A DNA stretch of 64,000 bases from CAZAYP01 sp964489425 [NCBI: uncultured Verrucomicrobiota bacterium] (GTDB lineage Bacteria > Verrucomicrobiota > Kiritimatiellia > RZYC01): the NCBI GenBank assembly GCA_964489425.1, contig CAZAYP010000015.1, positions 1-64,000 of the forward strand. Direction: 5' to 3'. The notes under the pieces are model-generated. The model had not been told where the DNA came from, did not search any database, and saw only the letters and a list, made by a program, of their open reading frames with translations. This document shows, in pieces, positions 17,402 through 27,800 of this stretch. Numbering within the stretch: the stretch's first letter is position 1; every line of letters starts with the position of its first letter. Made by a program: the position numbers and the translations under genes.

Positions 17402-19531
17402 CTAGTGGATCACGCCCCTGACGAACAGGTTGGCAGCGTCGAGCGTGTTGGTGTAGGTTCTCAGCCCGGACCCGTCGAAGACGCCGGCCCCGGTCAAGGC
17501 CGTGCCGGCTACGTTGCTGAAGGCCGACAACAGGTCCGCGGTCGCCTGCAGTTCAAGGAAGCCGTGCATGCCGTCCGGGGCGAGGCCGCCGGTGCAGACG
17601 CGCTGGAGCACGGTGACGACATTGCTGCCGGCCACTGTGATCGACTCGACCGTGAGCAGGAAGGTGTTGCTGGTGGACGGGTCCAGGCCGAGCAGGTACT
17701 TGTCGGCCACGTCAAAGGCCGGGTCGGCCACGATGGCGTTCTCGGGCCAGTTGGTCAGCCAGGTGGTGGGCACGGTCGCGTAGCCGGTCTGGTTGGTGGT
17801 GGCCAGGCCGAAGACGACGCGGTTGCTGATGTCGGCCCAGACCCCGGCCAGCACCTGGGTGTACACCTTGAGGCCGGCAGCGGCATCCACGGCGACGCCG
17901 TTGCGCGTGAGCGCCTGGACGCGGTGCCAGTCGGCGGCGGCATAAACGACCTGGGTCGCGGCGCCCGCCGGGACGACCACGCTCACCGGCGAAGTGCCGC
18001 CAAGCGAAGACCAGCCGTTCCCGGAAATCACCACGCTGATCGTGCAGTTGGTCGGCCCGGTGGGAAACCGGCAGAGGAACGTGTCCGTCATGCCGGTGAA
18101 CGGCGGGTTAGTGCTGCCGCCGATCAACTGGCCAAAGTCCACGGAGCCGACGAAAACGCCCGCCTCGTAAGCGTTGCCCGAGTTGTCGGCGGTGCTGCCC
18201 CCGTAACCGCCGTCGTTGCCGGACCCGCCGCAGGTCCTGGCCATTACCAGGTTGCCGTCCGCATCGAACTTGCTGAAGGTGATGTCCCTGGCGCCGTGGT
18301 TCCAGCGCAGGTCCACCCCGCCGCCCGGATCTATATCCATGTTGGTGGAGCTGAAATCACCCGGGATGTAAACGTAGCCGGCGGCATCCACGGCGACCCC
18401 GCGCGGGTAATCATTGCTGGTGCCGCCCCAGGTGATCACCCACCTGAAGTTGCCGTCCGCATCGTACTTGCACAGGAAAGCGTCATCGTAGCCTTGCGCA
18501 GTGATGTTCGACGCCGCCCCGAGCGGGTTGAAATCGACCGTGTCGGCGAAATACCCGGGAACATAGACGTTGGACGCGAGATCCACTGCTATTCCCTGGG
18601 CGGCGTCCCAGTGGTTGGACTCGCCCCAGGCCCGCGCCCACTGGAAACTGCCGGCGGTGTCGAACTTGGTGAGGAAGACGTCCACCAGGCCCCAGTCGGT
18701 GCCGGGATTGTTAGCGTGCAGGTAGTAAGTGCCCGGGCCCGGGTCGAAGTCGGCCGTTGGGCTGGCGAACATGCCGCTGCCGTACACTGTGCCGTCGGGG
18801 GCTGCGTCGAGGCTGACACAGTCGTCGTAATAGGGCCCGCCCCAACTCTTGGCCCACAGGCTGGTGCCGCCCGCGTCGAATTTAAAAAGGAAAGCGTCCC
18901 AGTAGCCGTGGTTGGTGAAGCAGCTTCCCAGGCCGACCGTGGCCAGGTCAATGTTGGTGGATCCGAAATCGCCGCACACGTAGACGAAACCGGCCGTATC
19001 AACGTCGGCGTCGTAGGCCTCGTCGCCACCGTTGCCGCCCCAGGACCTGGCCCACTTGAAGCCGCCGCCGGCGTCGAACTTGCTGAGGAAGGCGTTGTTG
19101 TCGGGGAAGCCGTGGATGTTCCGGGGCGCGGTGAGAACCATTCCGCCGGTCGGGTTGAAGTCCACGGTGTCCTGGAAGCAGCCGGCGACGTAGACGTTGG
19201 TCCCATCCACCGCCACGCTGTTGGCGCGGTCGTCGTTGGAACTTCCCCAGGTCTGGGTCCAGAGGTAATCGCCGCTGGTGTTGAACTTGCTTAGGAACGC
19301 GTCCCGGATGCCCCTGGACGTGCGGCTGTTGGTGGCGCTGCCGGGATCGAAATCCACCGTGCCGCTGAAGCCGCCGACGACGTAGGCGTTGCTCGCGCTG
19401 TCAATTATCATTCCGCCCGGCACGGTGCTGCCGGTGCCGCCCCAGGTGCGCAACCATGCGTCGCTCCAGGCGGGCGGTGAGCCCAAGGCCAACAGAACAA
19501 GGCTCAAAAGCGCTGCCGCATTAAAGTTCAT
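17402..19531 (-). CDS. Exported SBBP-type beta-propeller protein, paralogue A
   Basis: The protein has about 709 residues from ATG 19531. That start is chosen because AAGGA stands seven bases upstream and a signal peptide follows at once (NAAALLSLVLLALG). Residues of about 25-480 are SBBP-like propeller repeats with TWGG, VDFNPG, DAFLSKF and WARSWGG blocks, very similar over the whole length to the protein at 22966-24708. The C-terminal 220 residues differ: a beta-rich segment (VVISGNGWSSLGG) and an end module LQATADLLSAFSN...NLFVRGV that resembles the 'FYRV' modules nearby. The function is unknown, probably surface or extracellular. An in-frame ATG at 19537 is less well placed. Confidence 0.8.
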   Translation of the reverse strand: MNFNAAALLSLVLLALGSPPAWSDAWLRTWGGTGSTVPGGMIIDSASNAYVVGGFSGTVDFDPGSATNSRTSRGIRDAFLSKFNTSGDYLWTQTWGSSNDDRANSVAVDGTNVYVAGCFQDTVDFNPTGGMVLTAPRNIHGFPDNNAFLSKFDAGGGFKWARSWGGNGGDEAYDADVDTAGFVYVCGDFGSTNIDLATVGLGSCFTNHGYWDAFLFKFDAGGTSLWAKSWGGPYYDDCVSLDAAPDGTVYGSGMFASPTADFDPGPGTYYLHANNPGTDWGLVDVFLTKFDTAGSFQWARAWGESNHWDAAQGIAVDLASNVYVPGYFADTVDFNPLGAASNITAQGYDDAFLCKYDADGNFRWVITWGGTSNDYPRGVAVDAAGYVYIPGDFSSTNMDIDPGGGVDLRWNHGARDITFSKFDADGNLVMARTCGGSGNDGGYGGSTADNSGNAYEAGVFVGSVDFGQLIGGSTNPPFTGMTDTFLCRFPTGPTNCTISVVISGNGWSSLGGTSPVSVVVPAGAATQVVYAAADWHRVQALTRNGVAVDAAAGLKVYTQVLAGVWADISNRVVFGLATTNQTGYATVPTTWLTNWPENAIVADPAFDVADKYLLGLDPSTSNTFLLTVESITVAGSNVVTVLQRVCTGGLAPDGMHGFLELQATADLLSAFSNVAGTALTGAGVFDGSGLRTYTNTLDAANLFVRGVIH

Positions 19532-19603
19532 GGCCATATCCTTATATCTCGTCAACTTGACCTTCTCCAAATTGCTGCAAACAGCGTTTGGATCGGTAAC
19601 TCC

Positions 19604-19632
19604 ATTATACCCCGTCCAGCCCAAAGAATAAA
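19604..19632 (-). promoter_or_regulatory. Candidate promoter for SBBP paralogue A
   Basis: On the minus strand a perfect TATAAT (19604-19609) stands 17 bases from TTTATT (19627-19632). It lies about 75 bases upstream of the chosen start at 19531, between the stop of the upstream gene and this gene. The -35 match is weak. Confidence 0.42.
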
Positions 19633-19699
19633 TCGGCCTGGGCGGCCCTCGCACGGGTCACTCGCGGCCGCGCGTGGAACCCGGGCGCCAGCCAGCGGC

Positions 19700-22600
19700 C
19701 TAGCGCGCCCGGACGCGATAGAAGCCCGGGCTCGCGACGGAGTGCGCATTCTGCGGAGGCTGCGCCGGGATGCCGGCTTCCAACAGCATGAACGGGCTGC
19801 GCAAGTCTGCGGTCCAATAAATGTCGTAAGTTTCCCCGGAACGGCTGGGCCATTTTACCAGCAAACCACTTGCCTCATCCCGAGCGGCCCGGATGCAAAA
19901 TGCGCCGGCCTCGACCGTGTAAGGCCCGTAGGTCAGCGTCTCTCCGGTGGTCTCCATTTCTTCAAGCAAGTACTGGTATTCGCGCTCCGGCTCGGCGCCG
20001 GCATCGTCCAGGCAGTAGTCCGCGCCGATACCGCCCTGGGGCCAACCTTGGGCGGCGACCAGGCTCGCATTGATCTTCAACCAGGCGCCATGGTCCCGGC
20101 GATAGACATTGAACCCGAGCGTGTTGAACTCCGTCGCGGTCTGCCAGCAGACCTGCACCCGGCCGGCGTCCTCTTTCAGGCGCAGTCCCACCAGGGTGAC
20201 GGCGGTCGGGTTTTCCAGCCCGTCGTAATAGGCGGTCGCGATATCATACGCCGATAGCGCGCGGCCCCACATCTTGACGTCGTCGATATCCGCCGTGCAG
20301 GCGTAGTTGCTGGTTCCGCAGGCGCCAAGCAGCGTCTCCCAACCAGCGTTCAGCGAGTTGGTGCCGTTCACCCCAATGCTGTTGGTGCCGTACAGGTCGC
20401 CATCCAGGTACACCCCGGCCCAGTTTGTGGTTCGGTCGAGCACAAGCGCGACCAGATGCCAGGAACCATTGCACATGGGAGGATTCAGGTCAAAATCGCG
20501 GCGCAACAGGTCATCTTTGGGCGCCGTGTTGAAGTTGACCTGCTTGCCCACAACGACGTCGTCCCAACAAGTGAAAACCCAGCCGATGTTTGCACCGCTG
20601 CTCCAGTTCTTATTGCCCATGAGCACCCCCTGGTCATCCTTGGTCGTGCGGCACCAAAGGGAAAGCGTGCAATTACTGGAATAAATCGCCTCGAGATTGC
20701 CGAGGGTGGCGGCCCAGTCGCTCGGACCTGTGAGGCTGGCCGCGTCGTTGGAGAACGAGGCGGCCTGGCCGATGATGCCGGGAACGTACCGCGCCGTGCC
20801 GGCGAACACGGTTCCGGAGGCAGTCGTCCCCGCCGCCGCGGCGAGATTCCCGTCGAGCTTCAGATGAACCGCCAGTCCGTTGGTGACGTCGCCGGTCGGA
20901 CGGGGGTTGACGGAGAGCACGGCGGCGTCACTGGTAACCGCCCCGCCGCTGTTGAAGATGATCGCGCGGTAGTCGCCCGTGTGCGCCGGCCGGGCGTAGG
21001 CGATGCTGTAGGTGGTGCTGGTGGAGCCGGCGATCTCAAAGCCGTTGAAGGTCCAATAGCAGGACGCGAACAGCCCGGTGAAGGAGACGTGGAAGGTAGC
21101 GGTGTGCCCGAAATCCACGTTCGTCGAAGCCGGCTGCGTGACAATCGCCGGCGCGGGCCAGCAGCGGTTGGTTAGGGCCTGCCCGATCAAGCCGCGGTAA
21201 TAGAGTTCGGTCGCCTCACCATCGCTGAGCGCGCGCGACCAGATGGCGAATTCATCCACTTGCCCGTTGACTCCGTAGGTGCCTGGACCGCTGGCGCCAA
21301 TGAGGGTATGGTAGCCCGTGTACAAGCTGGCCAGGCCGGTAGTCGAATCCACCGTGTTGGTCGCGAAGGCCACCCCATTGAAATAGGTCGTCACCCGATT
21401 GGCGCTGCGCAAAAACGATACGGTGACCTGGTGCCAATTGCTGTTGATGAGGCCGGCCGGCTGTAACCTCACGTCCCTTCTGGGACCGACGGCCGTGCAC
21501 CAATTCACGCTATTGTTGTACTTGGCCACCACCCAGCCGACATTGCCGCCGGTGGCCCAGTCCTTGTTGCCGGCAAAGGCGCCATCGGGATCGATGCCAA
21601 TGTTGTTGGTGACCCTGACCCACATGGCGAGCGTGAAATCGTTCGAATAGATCCAATCCACCTCGGTGCGGTTCAGGCGCGCGTACCAGTCCCGCGAGAC
21701 CAAGGCATCGGAGTTGGTGAACAAGGCCGCTGAGCCGACCACGCCGTTTGCATAGCGCGCGCTACCGAGAACGACGACGGCGGTGTGGGTCGTGCCGGCG
21801 GCCGGCGCCAGGGTGTCGTCCAAATTCAGATAAACCTCGAGATTGGTCGTGGTGGGCAAGCCGAAGATCGGCGCCTCAAAGCCCCATTGCGGGTTGATCG
21901 CCAACCCGAGCCAGGTCATGACCGTGGGCGGGAGAAAGGTCTGCGCCGGCCCCGGAAAAACAATGCTGGCCGGAACGATCCCCGGCCCCTGGGCCATGGC
22001 GGCGATCGTGCGCTCGCCCGCGCTTTGCCCGCCCGTGGTTTGGTTCGTGCCCCCGTGATCCGAGGTCATCAGCACCAGCCATTCTTCGGTTGCGTACGTG
22101 GCGCGGTTGGTGAGCGCGGCCAGGATCTGGCCCACGCCCGCGTCCACCTGCACGATGGCGCCCAGGTAAGCCGGGTTGGTGGGCGAGTACCCCGAGGCGC
22201 TGCCGGCTTGGTCCACGGCGTCAAACTGCAGGAACAGGACGTCCGGGTCGGCGGTGGCCAGGTGGGTAGCGGCCTTGGCCACCAGGTCCGTGGTCGCGCC
22301 ATCGGTGGCGGTCTGGCGGAAGTCGCAACTGGCGCCGAAGGGCGCCACGAGCTGGGTATCGAGCGGCGCCCATTCCACGATGGACGACAGGTAGGTTGCG
22401 GGCGCGATTTCCTTGATGCGCCTGAAAAAGTGCGGGTAGTTCGTGTTGTAGCTGTTCAGGGTGTTGTCGCCGACCGCGTGCTTGTTGCTCCAGACGCCGG
22501 TCAGCACGCTGCACCAGCCCGGCCCGCTCAACGTCGGCTGCCATTTCGCCATCATGGCGCCGCCCGCGGGCCCTTGCATGCCGCCCGCGTAGGCATCCCA

Positions 22601-22819
22601 GGCCACGGCGCCACCCCGGGCCAGGTTGTGCAGGTTGGTCGCCGGGGCGGCCTGCACCGCATCGGGCCGGCAGCCGCTGATGCCGACAATCAGGACATGG
22701 CGCCCGCCGGGCGCCGCCATTCCCGGCCCGGCGGCTTGCATGAGCGCCACCGCCAGGAACAGCCCCAGGATCGCGATCCGGTGTTGAACAGACTTGCTGC
22801 GGTATGGTGTATCCGTCAT
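19700..22819 (-). CDS. Exported phosphodiesterase/alkaline-phosphatase-fold protein with two LamG domains
   Basis: The protein has about 1,039 residues. GAGGAGG five bases upstream selects ATG 22819 over an in-frame ATG at 22843, and a signal peptide follows. The first 330 residues form an alkaline-phosphatase-superfamily (NPP/type I phosphodiesterase) domain: ISGCRPDAV metal site, TLSGPGWCSVLTG nucleophile region, FDAVDQAG and TSDHGG. Ser stands where most NPPs have Thr. The usual His after 'DxxG' reads Ser (AGSASGY), so one metal site may be altered. Two LamG/concanavalin-like domains (LYLNLDDTLAPAAG and VHLKLDGNLAAAAG starts), an Ig-like domain between them, and a C-terminal module ending SPGFYRVRAR follow. 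It may cleave phosphodiesters of surface glycans. Confidence 0.78.
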   Translation of the reverse strand: MTDTPYRSKSVQHRIAILGLFLAVALMQAAGPGMAAPGGRHVLIVGISGCRPDAVQAAPATNLHNLARGGAVAWDAYAGGMQGPAGGAMMAKWQPTLSGPGWCSVLTGVWSNKHAVGDNTLNSYNTNYPHFFRRIKEIAPATYLSSIVEWAPLDTQLVAPFGASCDFRQTATDGATTDLVAKAATHLATADPDVLFLQFDAVDQAGSASGYSPTNPAYLGAIVQVDAGVGQILAALTNRATYATEEWLVLMTSDHGGTNQTTGGQSAGERTIAAMAQGPGIVPASIVFPGPAQTFLPPTVMTWLGLAINPQWGFEAPIFGLPTTTNLEVYLNLDDTLAPAAGTTHTAVVVLGSARYANGVVGSAALFTNSDALVSRDWYARLNRTEVDWIYSNDFTLAMWVRVTNNIGIDPDGAFAGNKDWATGGNVGWVVAKYNNSVNWCTAVGPRRDVRLQPAGLINSNWHQVTVSFLRSANRVTTYFNGVAFATNTVDSTTGLASLYTGYHTLIGASGPGTYGVNGQVDEFAIWSRALSDGEATELYYRGLIGQALTNRCWPAPAIVTQPASTNVDFGHTATFHVSFTGLFASCYWTFNGFEIAGSTSTTYSIAYARPAHTGDYRAIIFNSGGAVTSDAAVLSVNPRPTGDVTNGLAVHLKLDGNLAAAAGTTASGTVFAGTARYVPGIIGQAASFSNDAASLTGPSDWAATLGNLEAIYSSNCTLSLWCRTTKDDQGVLMGNKNWSSGANIGWVFTCWDDVVVGKQVNFNTAPKDDLLRRDFDLNPPMCNGSWHLVALVLDRTTNWAGVYLDGDLYGTNSIGVNGTNSLNAGWETLLGACGTSNYACTADIDDVKMWGRALSAYDIATAYYDGLENPTAVTLVGLRLKEDAGRVQVCWQTATEFNTLGFNVYRRDHGAWLKINASLVAAQGWPQGGIGADYCLDDAGAEPEREYQYLLEEMETTGETLTYGPYTVEAGAFCIRAARDEASGLLVKWPSRSGETYDIYWTADLRSPFMLLEAGIPAQPPQNAHSVASPGFYRVRAR

Positions 22820-22965
22820 CCAGCCCTCCTCGCCCGGGATCATCGGCCCGGTTTGTGAAAAAATCGCGCAATTAACTTACAAGAGCGCCCCCAGAGCAAG
22901 CAGATTGTGCAACTTTGTGCGAATATCCAGGCGTACCGGCTATGGTTGCGAAATCGGATAAAAGA

Positions 22966-24708
22966 TCACGGCGGATCCGTGTAGTTGGTGCCATCCTGGC
23001 TGACCCAGATCGTGTAGTAATACGCCTGGCCCGGCGTCAGCCCGTCGTGGGCATACATCAGGTTGGTGCCGGTATACGCCGCGGTCCCGTCCGTGATATT
23101 GCTGGGATAATGGTCCGTGGCCCAGCGGACTTGCACGTTGGGGCTGGCCATACCGCAAGCCTGGGGATCGGTCCACCTAAGCCAGGCGCTGTTGGTCAGG
23201 CCGATGGCCCGGAAGGTGAAGGTGGCGCTCCCCACGCCCAGGCGCGTTGCGCACAGATAGGTGTCCCTGGCGCCATGCGCGGTCTGGTTGCTGGTCCCCC
23301 CCACGAGTTGGCCAAAGTTCACGGTGCTGGCGAACGAACCCGTCTCGAACACCTGGCCGGCCGCATCCACGGCGACACTGCCATACCCGTTGTCATCTTG
23401 GGGGCCGCCGCAGGTGCGGGCCTGGATAAATCGGCCATTCGCGTCAAACTTGCTGAGGGTGATATCGGTGCCGCCTTGGGATGAATGCGTATCCACTCCG
23501 CTGCCCGGATCAAAATCAACATTGGTGGAGTTGAAATCGCCCGGCACATACACATTGCCCGCTCCATCCACGGCCAAGCCGCGGGCGTAGTCGTTGCTGG
23601 CGCCGCCCCAGGTGCACACCCACTTGAAGGTGCCGGCGGCGTCATATTTGCATAGAAAGGTATCGTCGCCGCCGCGCGCGGTGATGTTGGAAGCCGCTCC
23701 CAGCGGGTTGAAGTCCACTGTGTCGGCAAAGTATCCGGCTACATACACGTTGGAGGCCGAATCGACCGCCACGCCCTGGCCGGCATCCCAGTGGTTCGAG
23801 CAACCCCAACTCCGCGCCCACAGGAAGTTCCCGCCGGCATCCAGCTTGGTAAGGAAGACATCGACCAGCCCCCAGTCGGTACCGGGGTTGTTGGCGTGCA
23901 GATAATGGGTGCCCGGCCCCGGGTCAAAATCCGCGGTGGGGCTGGCGAACATGCCACCGCCGTAGACCGTGCCTGCCTCGGTAACCGCCAGGCAGGTGCA
24001 GTCATCGTAATAAGGCCCGCCCCAGCTTTTCGCCCACAGGCTGGTCCCGCCGCTGTTGAACTTGAACAGGAAGGCGTCCCAACGTCCGTGATTCGTCAGG
24101 CACCCTGTCCCGCCGATCGGGGCCAGCAGGATGTTGGTGGATCCGAAGTCTCCGCACACATACACGAACCCGGAGCCATCAACCACCACGTCATAGGCTT
24201 CGTCACCGCCGTTGCCACCCCAGGCGCGCGCCCACTTGAAGTTCCCGTTGACATCGTACTTGCAGAGGTAGGCGTTGTTATCCGGAAACCCGTTCGTGTT
24301 CCGTGGCGCGGTATACACGGCGCCGCCGGCCGGATTGAAGGCCACGGTGTCCTGGAAACAGCCGGCCACATACACATTCGATCCGTAGATGACGACGCTA
24401 TTGGCGCGGTCGTCGTTGGAACTCCCCCAGGTTTGCGTCCACAGCCAGGTCCCGTTAGTGCTGAACTTGCTCATGAAGGCATCCCGATAACCGCCCGCGC
24501 TTCGATTATAGGTCGCAGGGCCGGGGTTGAAGTCGGTCGTGCCACCGAACCCGCCGACCACATAAGCACACCCGGATGTGTCCACGGCTACGGTGCCGGG
24601 AGCGGTATTGCCCGTCCCGCCCCAGGTTCTCACGAACCCCCCGTTGGCACAGGTGCAGTGTAAAAAAACAGCAACGATCAAGCCCGGGATCGCCTTGGTG
24701 GTTTGCAT
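22966..24708 (-). CDS. Exported SBBP-type beta-propeller protein, paralogue B
   Basis: The protein has about 580 residues from ATG 24708, followed by a short signal peptide (GLIVAVFLHCTCANGG). The propeller part is closely similar to paralogue A: the blocks TQTWGSSNDDRANSV, NVYVAGCFQDTV, GGPYYDD and HANNPGTDWGLVDVFL occur in both. The C-terminal 85 residues are instead a fibronectin-III-like domain (GLTPGQAYYYTIWVSQDG) and the protein ends at once after it. The two genes flank the phosphodiesterase-LamG gene, so one is probably a duplication of the other followed by C-terminal replacement. The function is unknown; secretion is likely. Confidence 0.8.
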   Translation of the reverse strand: MQTTKAIPGLIVAVFLHCTCANGGFVRTWGGTGNTAPGTVAVDTSGCAYVVGGFGGTTDFNPGPATYNRSAGGYRDAFMSKFSTNGTWLWTQTWGSSNDDRANSVVIYGSNVYVAGCFQDTVAFNPAGGAVYTAPRNTNGFPDNNAYLCKYDVNGNFKWARAWGGNGGDEAYDVVVDGSGFVYVCGDFGSTNILLAPIGGTGCLTNHGRWDAFLFKFNSGGTSLWAKSWGGPYYDDCTCLAVTEAGTVYGGGMFASPTADFDPGPGTHYLHANNPGTDWGLVDVFLTKLDAGGNFLWARSWGCSNHWDAGQGVAVDSASNVYVAGYFADTVDFNPLGAASNITARGGDDTFLCKYDAAGTFKWVCTWGGASNDYARGLAVDGAGNVYVPGDFNSTNVDFDPGSGVDTHSSQGGTDITLSKFDANGRFIQARTCGGPQDDNGYGSVAVDAAGQVFETGSFASTVNFGQLVGGTSNQTAHGARDTYLCATRLGVGSATFTFRAIGLTNSAWLRWTDPQACGMASPNVQVRWATDHYPSNITDGTAAYTGTNLMYAHDGLTPGQAYYYTIWVSQDGTNYTDPP

Positions 24709-24803
24709 AATGGTCAGCTCTCTGGCTAGCAACCTCGCCCTCATTGACTTTAGCGCTCCCCCTCGCAGAATTAATCCCATGTGCGGCATCGCTCTTACCA
24801 AAT

Positions 24804-24832
24804 ACTATACCCCTTCGGCGGGTTGCAATCAA
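24804..24832 (-). promoter_or_regulatory. Candidate sigma70-type promoter for SBBP paralogue B
   Basis: On the minus strand TTGATT (24827-24832), a 17-base spacer and TATAGT (24804-24809) lie about 95 bases upstream of ATG 24708, in the gap after the 24873-28718 gene. Both boxes match the consensus in four or five positions. Confidence 0.5.
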
Positions 24833-24872
24833 ATGCGGATTGGCAACATAATCGATGGGTTTCGGCAGCGGA

Positions 24873-27800
24873 CTAGAAGTCGGGCTGGACCCCGCGATAG
24901 AATTGAACCCCCGCAGGCTGTGGCGCGGTGTCGATGATGTCCGCAAAACCGAAGGAACCGTCGTTCGTGCTGATGGAAGTCCAATCGGTCAGGTTGGTGG
25001 AGCGCTGTACTTCCCACATGCCACTGGGCCCACTCATCCGCATGGCTTTGCGCCGGTCGGCATCAAACTGAACATCCTGGAAAAGCAGCACCGAGGCTGG
25101 CGTCTGGAACACCAGCGGCAGCGCGTCGGACTGGCCGCCGGCCGGCGGCGGGTTGGAAACCGCGACGGCAATGCTAAGTTCCTGCCAGCGGAACAAAGAG
25201 TAATCCACCGTCCAGGTCAACTGGGTGGCTGACCAGGTTTCCGGATCATAGCCGGTTCCATTCCAAAGCAACTGGCAGCCGTTGATGAAGTTCTCCCCGG
25301 CCAGGGTCAGCACAAAGGACGAGGCGTCCGGGCGCACGCGGTTGGGCGCCAGGGACCGCAATATCGGCGCCGGCGGATTTTCCGCCAGGACATAAAACGG
25401 GAGTTCGCCCGAATACTGCCGCCCGCCATACTCGTCCAGGTTATAGACCGAGACCATGGCCTGGGTTGGAACCAGCATGTGTTCGTTATACAGATGGGCA
25501 TACACATCGCGGCCGTCCACCCGATAGGTGGAACTGATTTTCTCGTCCGCGCCATCCCAGAGGACGGTGGTGGTGGCATCGAAGTGGGTGCCGCGCGCGT
25601 GAACGTTGATGCCAGCGCCCGCGCCCGCCACCACATACGGCGGCTCCAGCCGGGTCAGGACCGGCGCATTGGTTCCGAGTTCCTGGTTGATGCTCAACTC
25701 GACACAGCCCGTGGCGCCCATATAGCCATCCACGCAGATTTGCACGGAGTAACCCAGGTCGGGATAGAAGGACACCTGGCTGGAGCCCCCGACATAGTCA
25801 TCATTGGCCGCGATCAGCGTGAGATTGCTGATGTCCGTGCCGGTATAGGCGGCCAGGAGGGTGTCGAAATCGCTGCCCATGGTGCTGATGGTCACCAGCC
25901 CATTGTTGGTGCAGCCCCAGCACCACCACACGGAATGCGCCGGCAAACGCTGGAACAGGGGCACCGGTTCGCCGCCCTCCACCGTGGCGCCGATGTTGTT
26001 GCCGGTGTTGGTCCAGTGCATGGTGGCCGCGGGGAACGGAATGCGATCGGCGAAGAGGTCGTTGACGGCCGGAAGCACCGCCGGGTCCACCTCGAAAAAT
26101 TGGGGGAACGAATCCCCGCCGCCCGGTTCGGGATTGCGGACCGAAACGCCGTGCATGGCGCCGGCATAGGCCAGCATGTTGGACCCGATATAGACGATCA
26201 TCTCGTTGGCGTTCACGTAGTCGCCGGTCCGCACGTTTTCGTCCCACAGGACCAGGGAGTCCGTGATGAAGTTGGAGCCATGCAGAACCAAGCGGGCGTA
26301 CTGCGACCCGGCCGGCACGTGCGACGGCTCCAGGCTGTCGAGCACCGGCTGCGGATTGGCCAGGATAAGCGAAAATTCCGTATTGGACCGGGCGGTGTTG
26401 CCGGCGACATCGGTGGCCTCCGCGTCAACAACATAGTCGCCCACTTGCGCGTCCGCGTCTTGCGGAAGCGTGATCTGGCCAATCCACTGGACCTGGTTGG
26501 GCACCGCGGCGGGGGCGCGGCGGGCATCATCGCCCTGGAAGGCGCCCTGCGCCCGGAAATAGTTGCTTTCCCACGCGGACCCGTTCCAATACCAGCCATC
26601 GCTGGACCGGCGAATGGAATAAAAAATATCGCGGAGCGTGTTCGAGCCGAACGGCGGGGTGACCGTGCCGCCCGGCATGGGAAACGTCACATGGGCTGAG
26701 TAGGTGGAGATGTTCATGGAACTGAGGTCCGGCGCGGTATAGATGACGGAGAACGCCGTTTGCCGGGTCCCGGAGGGATAACCGGCGCGATCGGCGCACC
26801 CGACAATGACTTCGTAATTCGTCTGCAGCAGCTTGTTGCCGGCCGGCAGGCCCCCGCCGTACGCCCAGTTCGTGCCGTCAATGCCGCAGTCGAACGAGGT
26901 ATAGGAATACAACCAGCTTCCCACGCCGTTCCAGTAGCGCCAGGCGCCATCTGCGGGATAACGCAGGGCCATGGTCACGCGCCCAATGCCGGAGCCGTTG
27001 GCGGTGTCTATTGCCCAACCCTGAATGCCCTCGATTTCGGCCACGACAGCGTTGTTGGACGGCCAGATAACCATCGGGGCATCAGGTGCGGTTGAATCGC
27101 CGCGGACTTCAATGACGGTCGTGCCTTCGTTGCCGCCGTTGTCGCGTACGGTGGAAGACAAGTAGTAAAGCCCATCGGGAAACTCATCGGCCGTGGACGG
27201 CATGGCGCCATCGTAACGCCACGTTTGATAGATGCTGGGGTTGACGGTGCCAGTGATGTCGGAGGGGGTGTCCGTCCATGCCGTGCCGTTCCAGTAGCGC
27301 GTGGTGGCCGGGGTTGGATGCCGGTACACCCGCAGCAGCGCCTGGGTGATGCTGAGCCCGGCGCCCAACACGGAATAGCCGCAGAACGGACCCAGCCCCT
27401 CGGCAAACACGGCGCCATTGCTGGGAATCGAGAAAAACACGTTGGGCTGGGTCAAGGTCAGCGTCAGCGGCAGGGCGCCGGTAATGGAATGCCCGGCCTG
27501 ATCATAGGCGAGCGCTTGGACCGTATAAGCGCCGTTCTCCAGCTCGGAAGCCGCTGGCAGATTGCTCCGGCACAGCCAGGAAAACGCGGCCGGCCGCGGC
27601 CGCAAGTGCTTGCCCCAGGACGACACATCCACGCCCGTGGATTGTTTTTCGGTGGCCAGGGCATGCGGCTCCTCGGTCCAGGTGCGGGTGACGCCATCCC
27701 AATAGACCCCGCCGGCGTACCGCCTGATGCGGACATCGACATGGTCGATCCCCATGCCCTCGTTATCGTCCGCCGCCAGGCCTGAAAAGAAAGTGAAACC

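Noticed and set aside
17267-19294. 675-codon plus-strand frame opposite SBBP paralogue A
   Set aside because: Low-complexity Gly/Val/Arg composition, no start signal, mirrored from the real repeats.
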